Origin: Prevotella sp. | GTDB lineage: Bacteria > Bacteroidota > Bacteroidia > Bacteroidales > Bacteroidaceae | Reading direction: 5' to 3' | Assembly (NCBI GenBank): GCA_017449495.1 | Contig: JAFTFO010000042.1 | Span: 31,857 to 95,856 of the forward strand | DNA: 64,000 nucleotides | Shown: positions 7,415 to 16,274 of the stretch, one piece after another | How positions within the stretch are numbered: the first letter of the stretch is position 1 | Layout: each line of letters begins with the position of its first letter | Translations under genes and position numbers: made by a program | The notes under the pieces: model-generated | What the model saw: the letters and a program-made list of their open reading frames with translations, nothing else | The model's database searches: none | Told to the model about the DNA's origin: nothing

Positions 7415-8698
7415 ATGGACAAGAAACTCAGGCAGGGCTCGCTCTGCGTACATGCCGGCTACAAGGCCAAGAACGGGGAACCGATCGAGTTGCCTATCAT
7501 CCAGTCGACGACCTTCAAGTACGACGACTCCGACGAGATGGCACAACTGTTTGACCTGAAGAAAGAGGGCTACTTCTACACCCGACTGCAGAACCCCACC
7601 AACGACGCGGTGGCAGCGAAGATAGCCGCCCTGGAAGGCGGTGTGGGCTGCGTGCTCACCTCGTCAGGACAGGCTGCCAACTTCTACGCTGTGTTCAACA
7701 TCTGCGAGGCCGGCGACCATATCATCACCTCGAACGAGATATACGGCGGCACGTACAACCTCTTCGGCGTGACCCTCAAGAAACTCGGCATCGACTGCAC
7801 GTTCATATCGCAGGAGGCCTCGGACGAGGAGATCCAGGCCGCCTTCCGACCGAACACGAAGGCCATGTTCGGCGAGACTATCTCGAACCCGGGCTGCGCC
7901 GTGTTCGACATCGAGCGCTTCGCTAAGATTGCCCACAGGAACGGCGTGCCCCTGATCGTGGACAACACGTTTGCCACACCCATCAACTGTCGCCCGTTCG
8001 AGTGGGGCGCCGACATCGTGACCCACTCCACCACGAAGTATATGGACGGCATGGCCGCCCAGGTGGGAGGCTGTGTCGTCGACAGCGGCAACTTCGACTG
8101 GCTCGCCCATGCCGACAAGTTCCCCGGTCTCTGCACACCCGACGAGTCGTATCACGGTCTGACCTACGTGAAGGCCTTCGGCAAGATGGGCTATACCACG
8201 AAGCTCGTGGCCCAGCTGATGCGCGACCTCGGCAGCATCCCAGCACCGCAGAACTCGTTCCTGCTACACCTCGGACTGCAGACACTCCACCTGCGAATGG
8301 CCCAGCACTGTAGGAACGCACAGCGTGTGGCCGAGTTCCTGCACGACGAGCCGAAGGTGGCTTGGGTACACTACTGCGGTCTGCCCGACGATCAGGCCTA
8401 CGCCCTCGGACAGAAATATCTGCCCAACGGCTCCTGCGGCGTCATCGCCTTCGGACTGAAGGGCGACCGTGAGACGGCCATCAAGTGGATGGACTCATTA
8501 GAGATGATCAACATCGTGACCCATGTGGCCGATGCCCGTACCTGCGTGCTCCACCCCGCCAGCCACACTCACCGCCAGCTCAGCGATGAACAGCTGCGCG
8601 AGGCAGGCGTGGCACCCGACCTGATCCGCCTCAGCGTCGGTATCGAGGACGTGGAAGACATCCTTGACGACATCCGCCAAGCCCTGACAAAGATCTAA
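7415..8698 (+). CDS. metY: O-acetylhomoserine sulfhydrylase (homocysteine synthase)
   Basis: PLP enzyme of the Cys/Met metabolism family making homocysteine from O-acetylhomoserine and sulfide. The 427-residue length fits MetY/Cys25-type enzymes and exceeds the ~390 of cystathionine gamma-synthase. Visible are the N-terminal QGSLCVHAGY and STTFKYDD, the phosphate-binding TSSGQAANFYAV, the PLP aspartate in VPLIVDNTFATP and the Schiff-base lysine in HSTTKYMDGMAAQ. It lies 28 bp behind the GH43 gene and may be co-transcribed although the two are not functionally related. Confidence 0.9.
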   Translation: MDKKLRQGSLCVHAGYKAKNGEPIELPIIQSTTFKYDDSDEMAQLFDLKKEGYFYTRLQNPTNDAVAAKIAALEGGVGCVLTSSGQAANFYAVFNICEAGDHIITSNEIYGGTYNLFGVTLKKLGIDCTFISQEASDEEIQAAFRPNTKAMFGETISNPGCAVFDIERFAKIAHRNGVPLIVDNTFATPINCRPFEWGADIVTHSTTKYMDGMAAQVGGCVVDSGNFDWLAHADKFPGLCTPDESYHGLTYVKAFGKMGYTTKLVAQLMRDLGSIPAPQNSFLLHLGLQTLHLRMAQHCRNAQRVAEFLHDEPKVAWVHYCGLPDDQAYALGQKYLPNGSCGVIAFGLKGDRETAIKWMDSLEMINIVTHVADARTCVLHPASHTHRQLSDEQLREAGVAPDLIRLSVGIEDVEDILDDIRQALTKI

Positions 8699-8715
8699 TT
8701 TAACAAAATGTAACC

Positions 8716-8774
8716 ATATAGGAAAAAATATTCGCTATTTCTCTTGGAGGGTAACGATTTTTTTCCTATATTTG
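8716..8774 (+). promoter_or_regulatory. gdhA promoter embedded in a 13-bp inverted repeat
   Basis: ATATAGGAAAAAA (8716-8728) is repeated in inverted form at 8759-8771 as TTTTTTCCTATAT, with a 30-base spacer. The right arm overlaps the -7 box TATATTTG at 8767-8774. It may act as an operator, or as an AT-rich terminator for metY on the same strand. Confidence 0.6.
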
Positions 8775-8823
8775 TACCATCATTCGTAACATAATGACAT
8801 TTTAAACTAAAAACCATGAAGCT

Positions 8824-10158
8824 ATGGAAGTAGAGAAAATCATGCAGTCGCTGGAGCAGAAGCATCCCGGCGAGTTAGAGTATTTGCAGGCAGTAAGAGA
8901 GGTGCTGGAGTCAGTAAAGGATGTCTATAACCAGCATCCCGAGTTTGAGAAGGCAAAGATCATTGAGCGCATCGTGGAGCCCGAGCGTATCATCACCTTC
9001 CGCGTGCCTTGGGTCGACGACAAGGGCGAAGTGCAGGTGAACCTGGGCTACCGTGTGCAGTTCAACAGCGCCATCGGCCCTTACAAGGGCGGACTGCGCT
9101 TCCACTCCTCGGTGAACCTAAGCATCCTGAAGTTCCTCGGCTTCGAGCAGACCTTCAAGAATGCACTCACTACCCTACCTATGGGCGGTGGCAAGGGCGG
9201 ATCAGACTTCTCTATCCGCGGCAAGAGTGACAATGAGGTGATGAAGTTCTGCCAGGCATTCATGACGGAGTTGTACCGCCATATCGGTCCCGATGAGGAT
9301 GTGCCCGCAGGCGACATCGGCGTCGGTGCCAGAGAGATCGGCTACCTGTTCGGACAATATAAGAAGTTGACGCACCAGTTCCAGGGTGTGCTCACCGGCA
9401 AGGGTCGCGAATGGGGCGGATCAATCCTCCGCCCTGAGGCCACAGGCTACGGGGCACTATACTTCGTCAACCAGATGTTGACGGAGCACGGTCTCGACAT
9501 CAAAGGCAAGACGGTGGCCCTGAGTGGTTTCGGCAACGTGGCCTGGGGAGCCGCGAAGAAAGCAACCGAGCTGGGGGCAAAGGTGATCACCATCAGCGGC
9601 CCCGACGGTTATGTGTATGATCCCGCCGGCCTCGACGTGGAGAAGATTGAGTACATGCTGGAACTGCGCGCCTCGGGCAACGATGTGTGCCAGCCGTATG
9701 TGGAGGAGTTCGACGGGGCTACCTTCTATCCCGGCAAGAAGCCCTGGGAGCAGAAGGCCGACATCTATCTGCCATGCGCTACCCAGAACGAGCTGAACGG
9801 CGAGGATGCCGACCGTATACTGGCCAACAAGCCACTCTGCGTGGCTGAGGTATCTAACATGGGTTGCACCGCCGAGGCAGCAGAGAAGTTCATCGCTGCC
9901 AGACAGCTCTTCGCCCCGGGCAAGGCAGTGAATGCCGGTGGCGTGGCTACGTCGGGACTGGAGATGACGCAGAACTCGGAGCGCATCTCATGGACAGGTG
10001 CTGAGGTGGACCGCATGCTACACCAGATTATGTCGGGCATCCATGAGCAGTGCGTCAAGTACGGCAAGGATGGTGACTACATCAACTATGTGAAGGGAGC
10101 CAATGTTGCCGGCTTCATGAAGGTCGCCAAGGCAATGCTGGCGCAGGGCATTGTATAG
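8824..10158 (+). CDS. gdhA: NADP-specific glutamate dehydrogenase
   Basis: Reversible reductive amination of 2-oxoglutarate with ammonia, cytoplasmic hexamer. 444 residues, the standard length for the bacterial small-subunit type. Motifs: GGLRFHSSVNLSILKFLGFEQTFKNAL, the lysine-containing PMGGGKGGSDF, PAGDIGVGAREIGYLFGQYK, and the Rossmann dinucleotide loop ALSGFGNVAWGAA near 235. An ATG nine bases upstream gives only five codons. The promoter is at 8767-8774. In Bacteroidales this enzyme works beside glutamine synthetase (379-1887) in ammonia assimilation. Confidence 0.95.
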   Translation: MEVEKIMQSLEQKHPGELEYLQAVREVLESVKDVYNQHPEFEKAKIIERIVEPERIITFRVPWVDDKGEVQVNLGYRVQFNSAIGPYKGGLRFHSSVNLSILKFLGFEQTFKNALTTLPMGGGKGGSDFSIRGKSDNEVMKFCQAFMTELYRHIGPDEDVPAGDIGVGAREIGYLFGQYKKLTHQFQGVLTGKGREWGGSILRPEATGYGALYFVNQMLTEHGLDIKGKTVALSGFGNVAWGAAKKATELGAKVITISGPDGYVYDPAGLDVEKIEYMLELRASGNDVCQPYVEEFDGATFYPGKKPWEQKADIYLPCATQNELNGEDADRILANKPLCVAEVSNMGCTAEAAEKFIAARQLFAPGKAVNAGGVATSGLEMTQNSERISWTGAEVDRMLHQIMSGIHEQCVKYGKDGDYINYVKGANVAGFMKVAKAMLAQGIV

Positions 10159-10214
10159 AGCTCGGCGAAAGCCAAGGTCTATATGATGCCATGTGAGTAC
10201 AGGGCATTGTATAG
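10144..10214 (+). repeat. 15-bp direct repeat of the gdhA 3' end
   Basis: CAGGGCATTGTATAG forms the last 15 bases of gdhA (10144-10158) and occurs again at 10200-10214. The 41 bases between the copies have no recognised content. This looks like the footprint of a small duplication or insertion. Confidence 0.85.
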
Positions 10215-10231
10215 TATTGAAGAGTGATAAA

Positions 10232-10789
10232 ATGAAGAATGAAGAATTTGTTTCCGCTGTCCGATGGCACCGCATGCTCGTTGCATGCGTACTACTATGG
10301 GGTGCGATAGCTAATTCTTCATTCTTCACTCTTCACCCATCATTTCTGCACGCCCAAGATATGCAGAGTGGCAAGGCCTCCTACTATGCTAAGAAGTTCT
10401 CTGGCCGAAGGACGGCCAGCGGGGAACGCCTGCACCACGACAGCCTGACCTGTGCCCACCGCACCTACCCCTTCGGTACCAAGCTGAAGGTGACCAATCC
10501 TGCTAACGGCAAGCAGGTCATCGTCAGGGTGACTGACCGGGGACCGTATGTCAAGGGAAGGATCATAGACCTCTCGGTACGGGCGGCCCGTGAACTCGGC
10601 ATCCTCAGTCAGGGTATCGCCCCTGTCACCGTTGAGCGTTATACCGAGACAGCCATCCCCTTTAAGCCTGAGGAGATCTTAGACCTGCCTGAGTTTGACA
10701 TTGGCACGAACGAAGGCTCTGACACCAAGCCAATCTGGATGGAGCTTAGGGATCAGTACAAGAAAAAGACACAGGAGGAAAAGGAATAG
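10232..10789 (+). CDS. rlpA: Septal ring lytic transglycosylase RlpA family protein
   Basis: Double-psi beta-barrel protein related to RlpA, which cleaves denuded peptidoglycan glycan strands at the septum. After the export signal the mature part starts near QDMQSGKASYYAKKFSGRRTASGE, with the family motifs AHRTYPFGTKLKVTN and VRVTDRGPYVKGRIIDLS (catalytic-type Asp present). No C-terminal SPOR domain is present; a lysine/glutamate-rich tail ends the protein. The start is uncertain: 10232 gives a long n-region, 10274 (MLVACVLLWGAIANS) gives a tighter signal peptide. Oddly, the signal region is encoded inside a 16-bp inverted repeat of the low-complexity GAAGAAT type found elsewhere between genes. 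Confidence 0.75.
   Translation: MKNEEFVSAVRWHRMLVACVLLWGAIANSSFFTLHPSFLHAQDMQSGKASYYAKKFSGRRTASGERLHHDSLTCAHRTYPFGTKLKVTNPANGKQVIVRVTDRGPYVKGRIIDLSVRAARELGILSQGIAPVTVERYTETAIPFKPEEILDLPEFDIGTNEGSDTKPIWMELRDQYKKKTQEEKE
10233..10328. repeat. 16-bp perfect inverted repeat inside the rlpA signal-peptide region
   Basis: TGAAGAATGAAGAATT (10233-10248) and its reverse complement (10313-10328) are separated by 64 bases. The right arm encodes the NSSFF part of the export signal. Confidence 0.85.
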
Positions 10790-10816
10790 GAGTTCATTGC
10801 TAACTCCTATTCCTTT
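10780..10816. terminator. Bidirectional terminator between two convergent genes
   Basis: AAAGGAATAGGAGTT / AACTCCTATTCCTTT with a 7-base loop. The left arm overlaps the rlpA stop codon and the right arm abuts the stop of the convergent lipoprotein gene; a T run follows on the plus strand. Confidence 0.9.
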
Positions 10817-11611
10817 TTATTTTGCAGTCTGTATGGGGAAGTCCTTGGTCTGCGAGGCGATTTCCCTGTTCTGGTGGAGCACACTGATACGGATGACAGC
10901 CTCGCCGTCTTTCAAGCGGTTGTCGGCCTTGATGACTGCTGTATAACGAATGCCCTTACCTGGCATGATACTCTCCACAAGCACGTTCTGAGAAACATAA
11001 ATATGCTTGTTGTTCGTCACCTCGGCCACCGTAGGCTGGATCTGGAAGATGGGCTTCGACGAGTTGTTAAACACCTCGAACACCATCCGCACCTCCTCGC
11101 CACGACTCAGGATGCCGTCGTGACTGGCATCGACGATATGGGCATTGCGAATCTCGATGGCAGGCAAAGAGAGGGAAGACACGCTCACACTGCTACTGTC
11201 AGCCTTGGGGCTGAAGTCCTCATCAAAGCCATAGAGACGGTCGTCACCACTGTTCGAGCTGTCGAAGCCGCTCTGCTCGTCATTCTCGTCATACTGGGGC
11301 ACGGTACGCTCACTGCGTGTTGAGCGATTACTCTCGTAACGACGCTGACGACGCTGCTCGGCATAATCCTCATAACGACGCTGCTCAGCTTTGTCGGCAG
11401 CAGAGCCTATCGCTGCGCCGACCGCCGCACCACCGGCCATGCCGATGAGCGATCCCACATCACTACCCCGCCAACCACCAGCGATACCGCCAATGGCAGA
11501 ACCGATGATCGAACCAAAACTACCACCCACATAGGCTCCCTGGCCCGTGTAAGTGCCGCAGCTGCTCAAGAGCAACAGGGCGCAGACTGATACTACCAAT
11601 GTCTTCTTCAT
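10817..11611 (-). CDS. Glycine-zipper lipoprotein
   Basis: 264 residues. The lipoprotein signal ends in LLLSSC (Cys18). Residues ~24-70 are a glycine zipper (GGSFGSIIGSAIGGIAGG ... GMAGGAAVGAAIGSAAD), a segment that typically packs against or into membranes. An Arg/Tyr/Glu-rich stretch follows, then an acidic Ser/Asp linker, then a C-terminal beta-rich domain of ~110 residues (EIRNAHIVDASHDGILSRGEEVRMVFEVFNNS) resembling domains on domain-of-conserved-repeat surface proteins. Function unknown; an envelope structural role is inference. Own promoter at 11638-11645 and a shared terminator with rlpA. Confidence 0.75.
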   Translation of the reverse strand: MKKTLVVSVCALLLLSSCGTYTGQGAYVGGSFGSIIGSAIGGIAGGWRGSDVGSLIGMAGGAAVGAAIGSAADKAEQRRYEDYAEQRRQRRYESNRSTRSERTVPQYDENDEQSGFDSSNSGDDRLYGFDEDFSPKADSSSVSVSSLSLPAIEIRNAHIVDASHDGILSRGEEVRMVFEVFNNSSKPIFQIQPTVAEVTNNKHIYVSQNVLVESIMPGKGIRYTAVIKADNRLKDGEAVIRISVLHQNREIASQTKDFPIQTAK

Positions 11612-11637
11612 AACCGTAAGTTTTATCTTCTACGGTG

Positions 11638-11645
11638 CAAAGGTA
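11638..11645 (-). promoter_or_regulatory. -7 box of the glycine-zipper lipoprotein gene
   Basis: TACCTTTG on the minus strand, 26 bases before the ATG. Confidence 0.65.
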
Positions 11646-11736
11646 ATCATTCTATCCCAAATAGCCAAAAGGAATTTCCCGAAATTGACATAGGGAAAAC
11701 CCTAATTCCTCAGTCCATGCACTGATCAACGCACGA

Positions 11737-12399
11737 TCAATGCATGATCCGCTTCTTGCCGTTCTGGATGACAACACCCTTATACGAGGCGTCCACCTTC
11801 TGACCTGAGAGGTTGTAGATGGCTACGTCGGGGGCTTTCGCGGACTTGACGCGCTGGATACCAGAGCCACTCACACGCTCTAAGACTTCAACCTCCTTAA
11901 TGATTGTAGTGCCTGGGACCCAACCACAACCTAACAAGACGAAAGCATTGCCTATGACATTGTTGCCGTATTCAGGATAGTCAACATCAATAATCTGGAA
12001 CTCATCTTTAGCCTTTGCTGGTACTACACAAAGAAAAGAGCCATCCCAGTTGCCCAGACATACCCAGTAGCTGCCGTCGGAGGGTACCTTCATAGTGATA
12101 CGAACAACATAGTTGTGGTGTTCCTGCAGTGTCAGTTCACCTGATAATAATGCCACCATCGGGGTATATATATTTTCTCGCATCCGATCATTATAGATAC
12201 CGAGGCCCTCATCAAGTATCTCCAGTCTTGCCTTATCACCTGGATTCGGAGAATCAGCAAAAAAAAGAAGCTCACCTAATTCACCTGAATATCCCTTCCA
12301 GTCTACCTTAGCCAGTGACACCAGAGTGTCATTAGCTTCTTGGGCATGGATAGTCAAACAACAGAAGATGATGGTCGCGGATAGCAGTATCTTTTTCAT
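11737..12399 (-). CDS. Small secreted protein: beta-sandwich module plus Prevotella-type C-terminal tail
   Basis: 220 residues: signal peptide ending in IHAQ, then a module shared with the two proteins at 33679-36200 (ANDTLVSLAKVDWKGY, DEGLGIYNDRMRE, MKVPSDGSYWVCLGNWDG, DEFQIIDVDYPEYGN, GWVPGTTIIKEVEVLE). This module looks like a carbohydrate-binding-type jelly roll. The tail (IYNLSGQKV ... YKGVVIQNGKK) resembles C-terminal sorting tails of secreted Bacteroidota proteins; use of the type IX route is inference. The ATG overlaps the stop of the upstream regulator as ATGA, so translation is coupled. Function unknown. Confidence 0.8.
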   Translation of the reverse strand: MKKILLSATIIFCCLTIHAQEANDTLVSLAKVDWKGYSGELGELLFFADSPNPGDKARLEILDEGLGIYNDRMRENIYTPMVALLSGELTLQEHHNYVVRITMKVPSDGSYWVCLGNWDGSFLCVVPAKAKDEFQIIDVDYPEYGNNVIGNAFVLLGCGWVPGTTIIKEVEVLERVSGSGIQRVKSAKAPDVAIYNLSGQKVDASYKGVVIQNGKKRIMH

Positions 12400-13865
12400 A
12401 TCTTAACGCTCTTTTTACCAATTTTATCGATTTCATCGTTGAATTGATCGGCTGTTCCCTCTATCTGGAAGACTTTCTTCAGAAGTTTACTACGAATATT
12501 TGAGACGTACGAAGGAACGCACTTCTTCAACTTCGCTATATCGCTGGGCGAGATGTGCACACGTGTCAACAAGCAGATGTCGTACTCGATTTCCGTCAAA
12601 GGCACCTCGTCTGCATCCATAATGTCACGGAATTCAGGTATCTCCTGCTCCACCAAGAGACGCAACTGTTTCCAGTCATCATTAGTCGGATATTGTGGCG
12701 GATTGCTCTTAGCCAATGACCTGAGCCGCCTCGTTATAGGGGCATTCTCCAGACGGTATTCAAACGCCGCATTCTTGAAAAGGCGATAACGCACAAAGAG
12801 TTGCCATATCAATATGCCCGAAATGAGAATAACGATGATGGCAGTGAGCCAGGCGATCTTTGCCTCCGACTCTTTCTGCTTAGCCAGGAAACGCTGATGA
12901 TTGTAATTGTAGGAAGCCTGGAACTTCTGGATATTCTCCATCTCGGAAAGGGAATAGGCAGAGTCATTCAACTCATAGGCCAATGTGGCATATTTAGCGA
13001 TGGAATCGGAGTTTTTCTTCTGTTCAAAGACCTCTTGAAGACCTTTGCTTCCTGCTATCTGATTACGGATATCCTGCCCGTCGTGCAGTTCCTTCCTGAA
13101 CCAATACTCTGCGGAGTCTGGTTGATGGATCGCTAAATAACACTCACCTTTTATATAATAATAGATCTCAAAACCCTTGGATATATTCTTGTTGCCATCA
13201 AACAATCCAGACTCTTCCTCATAGATACGGCTATAAGCTATCGCCTTGGAAACATCTCCTTTCTTTAATAAAGAGGTGATGAGACTGCCGCCGAGTGTAC
13301 GGGCAGCCCTATCGGTCTTTCCTATCTCACGGAACATACGCGCTGCCTGTTCCTTAACGTAGATAACGGAATCGGGCATCTTCAGGAAATCGTACGCCCC
13401 ACTCTGCTGGGAATAACGCTTGATAGCCTGCAAGGTGTCCTTATCCTTCCATGCGTAGAACTCCGCCAGTCTTAACTCACTCAGTTCGCTACGAGGCTGC
13501 ACCTGTGTATGATAAATCATGGCGCACTGCCCATGGATGAGACTCAGCAGCTTATAATCACAGTCGACCTGCGTAGTGTCGGCACAGTCGGCTGCCTCGT
13601 AATAGACCATCAGGGCCCGGGGCAGTTCGTTAAGATTGGAATAAGTACATCCAAGAATATACTTGGCACGCATTTGCTCAGTGGCATCACCATGTCTGTC
13701 GAAATACATCACTAACGATTCTGCCAGTGAGTCGTTGAGCAACTTCTCCCCACTACTGTTCTGCTGTTCTAACTCTTCCAGCTGCTGTCGCATCTGCACA
13801 CCATCGCCTGTGCAGCTCATCATGAACCACACAAGGCACAACCATAAAAAACTGTTTATCCTCAT
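12396..13865 (-). CDS. Membrane-spanning TPR regulator with C-terminal LuxR-like helix-turn-helix
   Basis: 489 residues. The N-terminal export signal ends in a lipobox-like MMSC (Cys18). Residues ~30-330 are TPR-type helices (RAKYILGCTYSNLNELPRALMVYYEAAD), expected in the periplasm. A single membrane helix is at about 339-358 (WLTAIIVILISGILIWQLFV). The cytoplasmic part ends in a helix-turn-helix at about 423-466 (LTEIEYDICLLTRVHISPSDIAKL, then PSYVSNIRSKLLKKVF) of the kind found in one-piece transmembrane regulators of Bacteroidota. It is coupled by a 4-bp overlap to a secreted protein gene, and its own promoter carries the palindrome shared with two paralogues of that protein. It is the best local candidate regulator for those sites; ligand unknown. 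Confidence 0.82.
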   Translation of the reverse strand: MRINSFLWLCLVWFMMSCTGDGVQMRQQLEELEQQNSSGEKLLNDSLAESLVMYFDRHGDATEQMRAKYILGCTYSNLNELPRALMVYYEAADCADTTQVDCDYKLLSLIHGQCAMIYHTQVQPRSELSELRLAEFYAWKDKDTLQAIKRYSQQSGAYDFLKMPDSVIYVKEQAARMFREIGKTDRAARTLGGSLITSLLKKGDVSKAIAYSRIYEEESGLFDGNKNISKGFEIYYYIKGECYLAIHQPDSAEYWFRKELHDGQDIRNQIAGSKGLQEVFEQKKNSDSIAKYATLAYELNDSAYSLSEMENIQKFQASYNYNHQRFLAKQKESEAKIAWLTAIIVILISGILIWQLFVRYRLFKNAAFEYRLENAPITRRLRSLAKSNPPQYPTNDDWKQLRLLVEQEIPEFRDIMDADEVPLTEIEYDICLLTRVHISPSDIAKLKKCVPSYVSNIRSKLLKKVFQIEGTADQFNDEIDKIGKKSVKI

Positions 13866-13896
13866 ACGATATCACTATGACCAATAAATCACGCCA

Positions 13897-13954
13897 CAAA
13901 GATAAGAAAAAAAAGAATATATGCCAAAAAAACGCTTGTGAAATCATTTCACAA
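13897..13954 (-). promoter_or_regulatory. Promoter with TTGTGAAATnATTTCACAA palindrome ahead of the TPR/HTH regulator
   Basis: -7 box TATCTTTG at 13897-13904 (minus strand), a TTTG 20 bases upstream as -33, and a perfect 9-1-9 palindrome TTGTGAAATCATTTCACAA at 13936-13954 whose centre is 41 bp upstream of the -7 box. The block GCATATATTC between them is also present at the 36.2-kb promoter. Confidence 0.8.
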
Positions 13955-13983
13955 TCTAACAAAACACCTGATTAAGGCACAAA

Positions 13984-14013
13984 AAGCCCGCATCTGTCAG
14001 AAGATGCGGGCTT
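13984..14013 (-). terminator. Terminator of the alpha ribosomal operon
   Basis: AAGCCCGCATCT / AGATGCGGGCTT with a 6-base loop, followed by T residues on the minus strand, 26 bases after the rplQ stop. Confidence 0.92.
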
Positions 14014-14038
14014 CACTATAGAAGATAAATGATAATGC

Positions 14039-14593
14039 TTACTCAGCCTTTGCCTCCTCAGCAGCAGGTGCAGCTTCCTCAGCAGGAGCCTCTGCCTGTG
14101 CCTCTTCAACGACGGGAGCCTCCTCCTTAGTCTCTTCCTTGGCAGCAGCCTCTGCAGGAGCAGCAGCCTCAGCCTTAGGAGCTGACTTACGAGAACGACG
14201 GGTAGACTTCTTCTTCGTATCCTTTGCCATTTCGGGATCAAAGTCTACGAGTTCGATGAAGCAGACCTGTGCGGCGTCACCCTGACGGGTACCGAGTTTG
14301 ATGATACGGGTGTAGCCACCGGGACGGTCGCCCACCTTCTCACTCACTGCAGAGAAGAGTTCCTTGATAGCCTCTTTGTTCTGCAGATAGCTGAATACCA
14401 CACGACGGGAGTTGGTAGAGTCTTCCTTTGCCTTTGTGATCAGCGGCTCTACATACTTCTTCAGGGCCTTGGCCTTTGCGACGGTCGTAGTGATTCTTTT
14501 GTGCATGATCAGCGAGATGGCCATGTTAGCAAGCATGGCATTACGGTGACTGGCAGTACGACCGAGATGATTGAATTTCTTATTATGTCTCAT
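14039..14593 (-). CDS. rplQ: 50S ribosomal protein L17 with Ala/Glu-rich C-terminal extension
   Basis: Large-subunit protein near the exit tunnel. The core is recognisable ([21 protein letters not shown], then [23 protein letters not shown] and [17 protein letters not shown]). The E. coli protein has 127 residues; here 184, because about 60 residues are added after the core: first Lys/Arg/Ser-rich ([14 protein letters not shown]), then Ala/Glu-rich low-complexity sequence. Such tails are common in Bacteroidetes L17. Last gene of the alpha operon, followed by a strong terminator. Confidence 0.95.
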   Translation of the reverse strand: MRHNKKFNHLGRTASHRNAMLANMAISLIMHKRITTTVAKAKALKKYVEPLITKAKEDSTNSRRVVFSYLQNKEAIKELFSAVSEKVGDRPGGYTRIIKLGTRQGDAAQVCFIELVDFDPEMAKDTKKKSTRRSRKSAPKAEAAAPAEAAAKEETKEEAPVVEEAQAEAPAEEAAPAAEEAKAE

Positions 14594-14637
14594 TTTCTTT
14601 CTTGATTTTATTGGGCATTCGGCATGTCCTCACAGAC

Positions 14638-15630
14638 TTACTCCCTGTCCAGTTTATACTTGGAAATGTCGGTTCCAAACGACAGATTCAGACTCTCGAG
14701 CAAATCATCAAGCTCAGTGAGCGATTTCTTACCAAAGTTGCGGAACTTCAAGAGGTCTGTCTTGTTGTACTGTACCAGGTCGCCAAGTGTCTCCACATCG
14801 GCTGCCTTGAGGCAGTTGAGGGCACGAACAGAGAGGTTCATGTCGACGAGACGGGTCTTGAGCAATTGGCGCATGTGCAGGATCTCCTCATCAAACTCCT
14901 GATTGCCCTCGGTATCTGTGTTCTCGAGGGTGATCTTCTCATCGGAGAAGAGCATGAAGTGATAGATAAGGATCTTAGCAGCCTCCTTCAGGGCATCCTT
15001 CGGGTGAATGGAACCATCCGTCGTAACCTCAAGCACAAGCTTGTCGTAGTCGGTCTTCTGTTCGACACGATACGGCTCCACTGCATACTTCACGTTACGA
15101 ATCGGAGTGTAAATAGAATCGATGGCGATGACGTTCACGTCGGTGCAGAACTCACGGTTTTCGTCAGCGGGGACATAGCCGCGGCCCTTGTTGATAGTGA
15201 GGTCGATCTGCATCGATGCCTTGGAATCTAAATGACAAATCACCAAATCGGGATTCAGCACCTCAAATCCGGTCAGATACTTGCCTATGTCTGCGGCTTT
15301 GAATTCTGTAGAATTCTCGACCGTGATACTGACTTTCTCGTTCTCGAATTCTTCTACAACTTGCTTGAACCTCACTTGTTTCAGGTTCAAGATAATGTTG
15401 GTCACGTCTTCCTTTACACCAGGTACTGAGGAGAACTCATGCTCAACCCCTGCGATACGCACGGTATTGATGGCATAGCCCTCGAGCGATGAAAGAAGAA
15501 TGCGGCGCAGCGCGTTTCCGATGGTCACACCGAAACCGGGCTCCAAAGGACGAAATTCGAACTTGCCGAATTTGTCATTGGCTTCCAACATTACGACTTT
15601 ATCGGGTTTTTGAAATGCTAATATCGCCAT
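14638..15630 (-). CDS. rpoA: DNA-directed RNA polymerase alpha subunit
   Basis: 330 residues, full length. N-terminal assembly domain ([47 protein letters not shown]), linker, and C-terminal DNA/activator-binding domain ([21 protein letters not shown] ... [18 protein letters not shown]). It lies between rpsD and rplQ as in most bacteria and starts 14 bases after rpsD ends on the minus strand. Confidence 0.97.
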   Translation of the reverse strand: MAILAFQKPDKVVMLEANDKFGKFEFRPLEPGFGVTIGNALRRILLSSLEGYAINTVRIAGVEHEFSSVPGVKEDVTNIILNLKQVRFKQVVEEFENEKVSITVENSTEFKAADIGKYLTGFEVLNPDLVICHLDSKASMQIDLTINKGRGYVPADENREFCTDVNVIAIDSIYTPIRNVKYAVEPYRVEQKTDYDKLVLEVTTDGSIHPKDALKEAAKILIYHFMLFSDEKITLENTDTEGNQEFDEEILHMRQLLKTRLVDMNLSVRALNCLKAADVETLGDLVQYNKTDLLKFRNFGKKSLTELDDLLESLNLSFGTDISKYKLDRE

Positions 15631-15644
15631 TAATTTAAATGATT

Positions 15645-16253
15645 TTAGTTCTTAGAGTACAACTCAACGATTGACTGTTCCTTAATGTTCTCAGGGATAT
15701 CGGCACGCTCCGGCATGTGCAGGAACTTACCACCCTTAGCGTTCTCATCCCACTCGATCCAGGGGTACTTGCTGTGGTTGAAACCAGCAAGGGCTGCCTC
15801 GATAACCTCGAGAGACTTTGACTTCTCACGGACGGCAACGATCATGCCGGGCTTTACCTGGAATGAAGGAATGTTGACTACCTTACCGTCAACAGTGATG
15901 TGCTTGTGACCCACGAGCTGACGAGCAGCTGCACGAGTAGGAGCAATACCAAGACGGAACACCACATTGTCGAGTCGGCTCTCCAACAGCTGGAGCAGCA
16001 CCTCACCGGTGATACCATCAGCCTTGGCGGCCTTCTCAAACAGGTTACGGAACTGACGCTCAAGCACTCCATAAGTATACTTGGCCTTCTGCTTCTCTGC
16101 CAGCATGACGGCATACTCCGACTGCTTACGACGACGGTTGTTGCCATGCTGTCCCGGGGGGAAGTTCCTACGGGACAAAACTTTGTCTGCGCCGAAGATG
16201 GGCTCACCAAAACGACGCGCAATTTTTGATTTCGGTCCTAAATATCTTGCCAT
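15645..16253 (-). CDS. rpsD: 30S ribosomal protein S4
   Basis: 16S rRNA-binding assembly protein and, in other bacteria, the autoregulator of the alpha operon. 202 residues from the [17 protein letters not shown] start; a longer frame with MLI before it is not needed. The S4 RNA-binding fold is seen at about 93-150 ([25 protein letters not shown]). The N-terminal zinc cysteines of some S4 proteins are absent, so this is the zinc-free form. Confidence 0.96.
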   Translation of the reverse strand: MARYLGPKSKIARRFGEPIFGADKVLSRRNFPPGQHGNNRRRKQSEYAVMLAEKQKAKYTYGVLERQFRNLFEKAAKADGITGEVLLQLLESRLDNVVFRLGIAPTRAAARQLVGHKHITVDGKVVNIPSFQVKPGMIVAVREKSKSLEVIEAALAGFNHSKYPWIEWDENAKGGKFLHMPERADIPENIKEQSIVELYSKN

Positions 16254-16274
16254 AATTAACAAAAAATAATTCTA

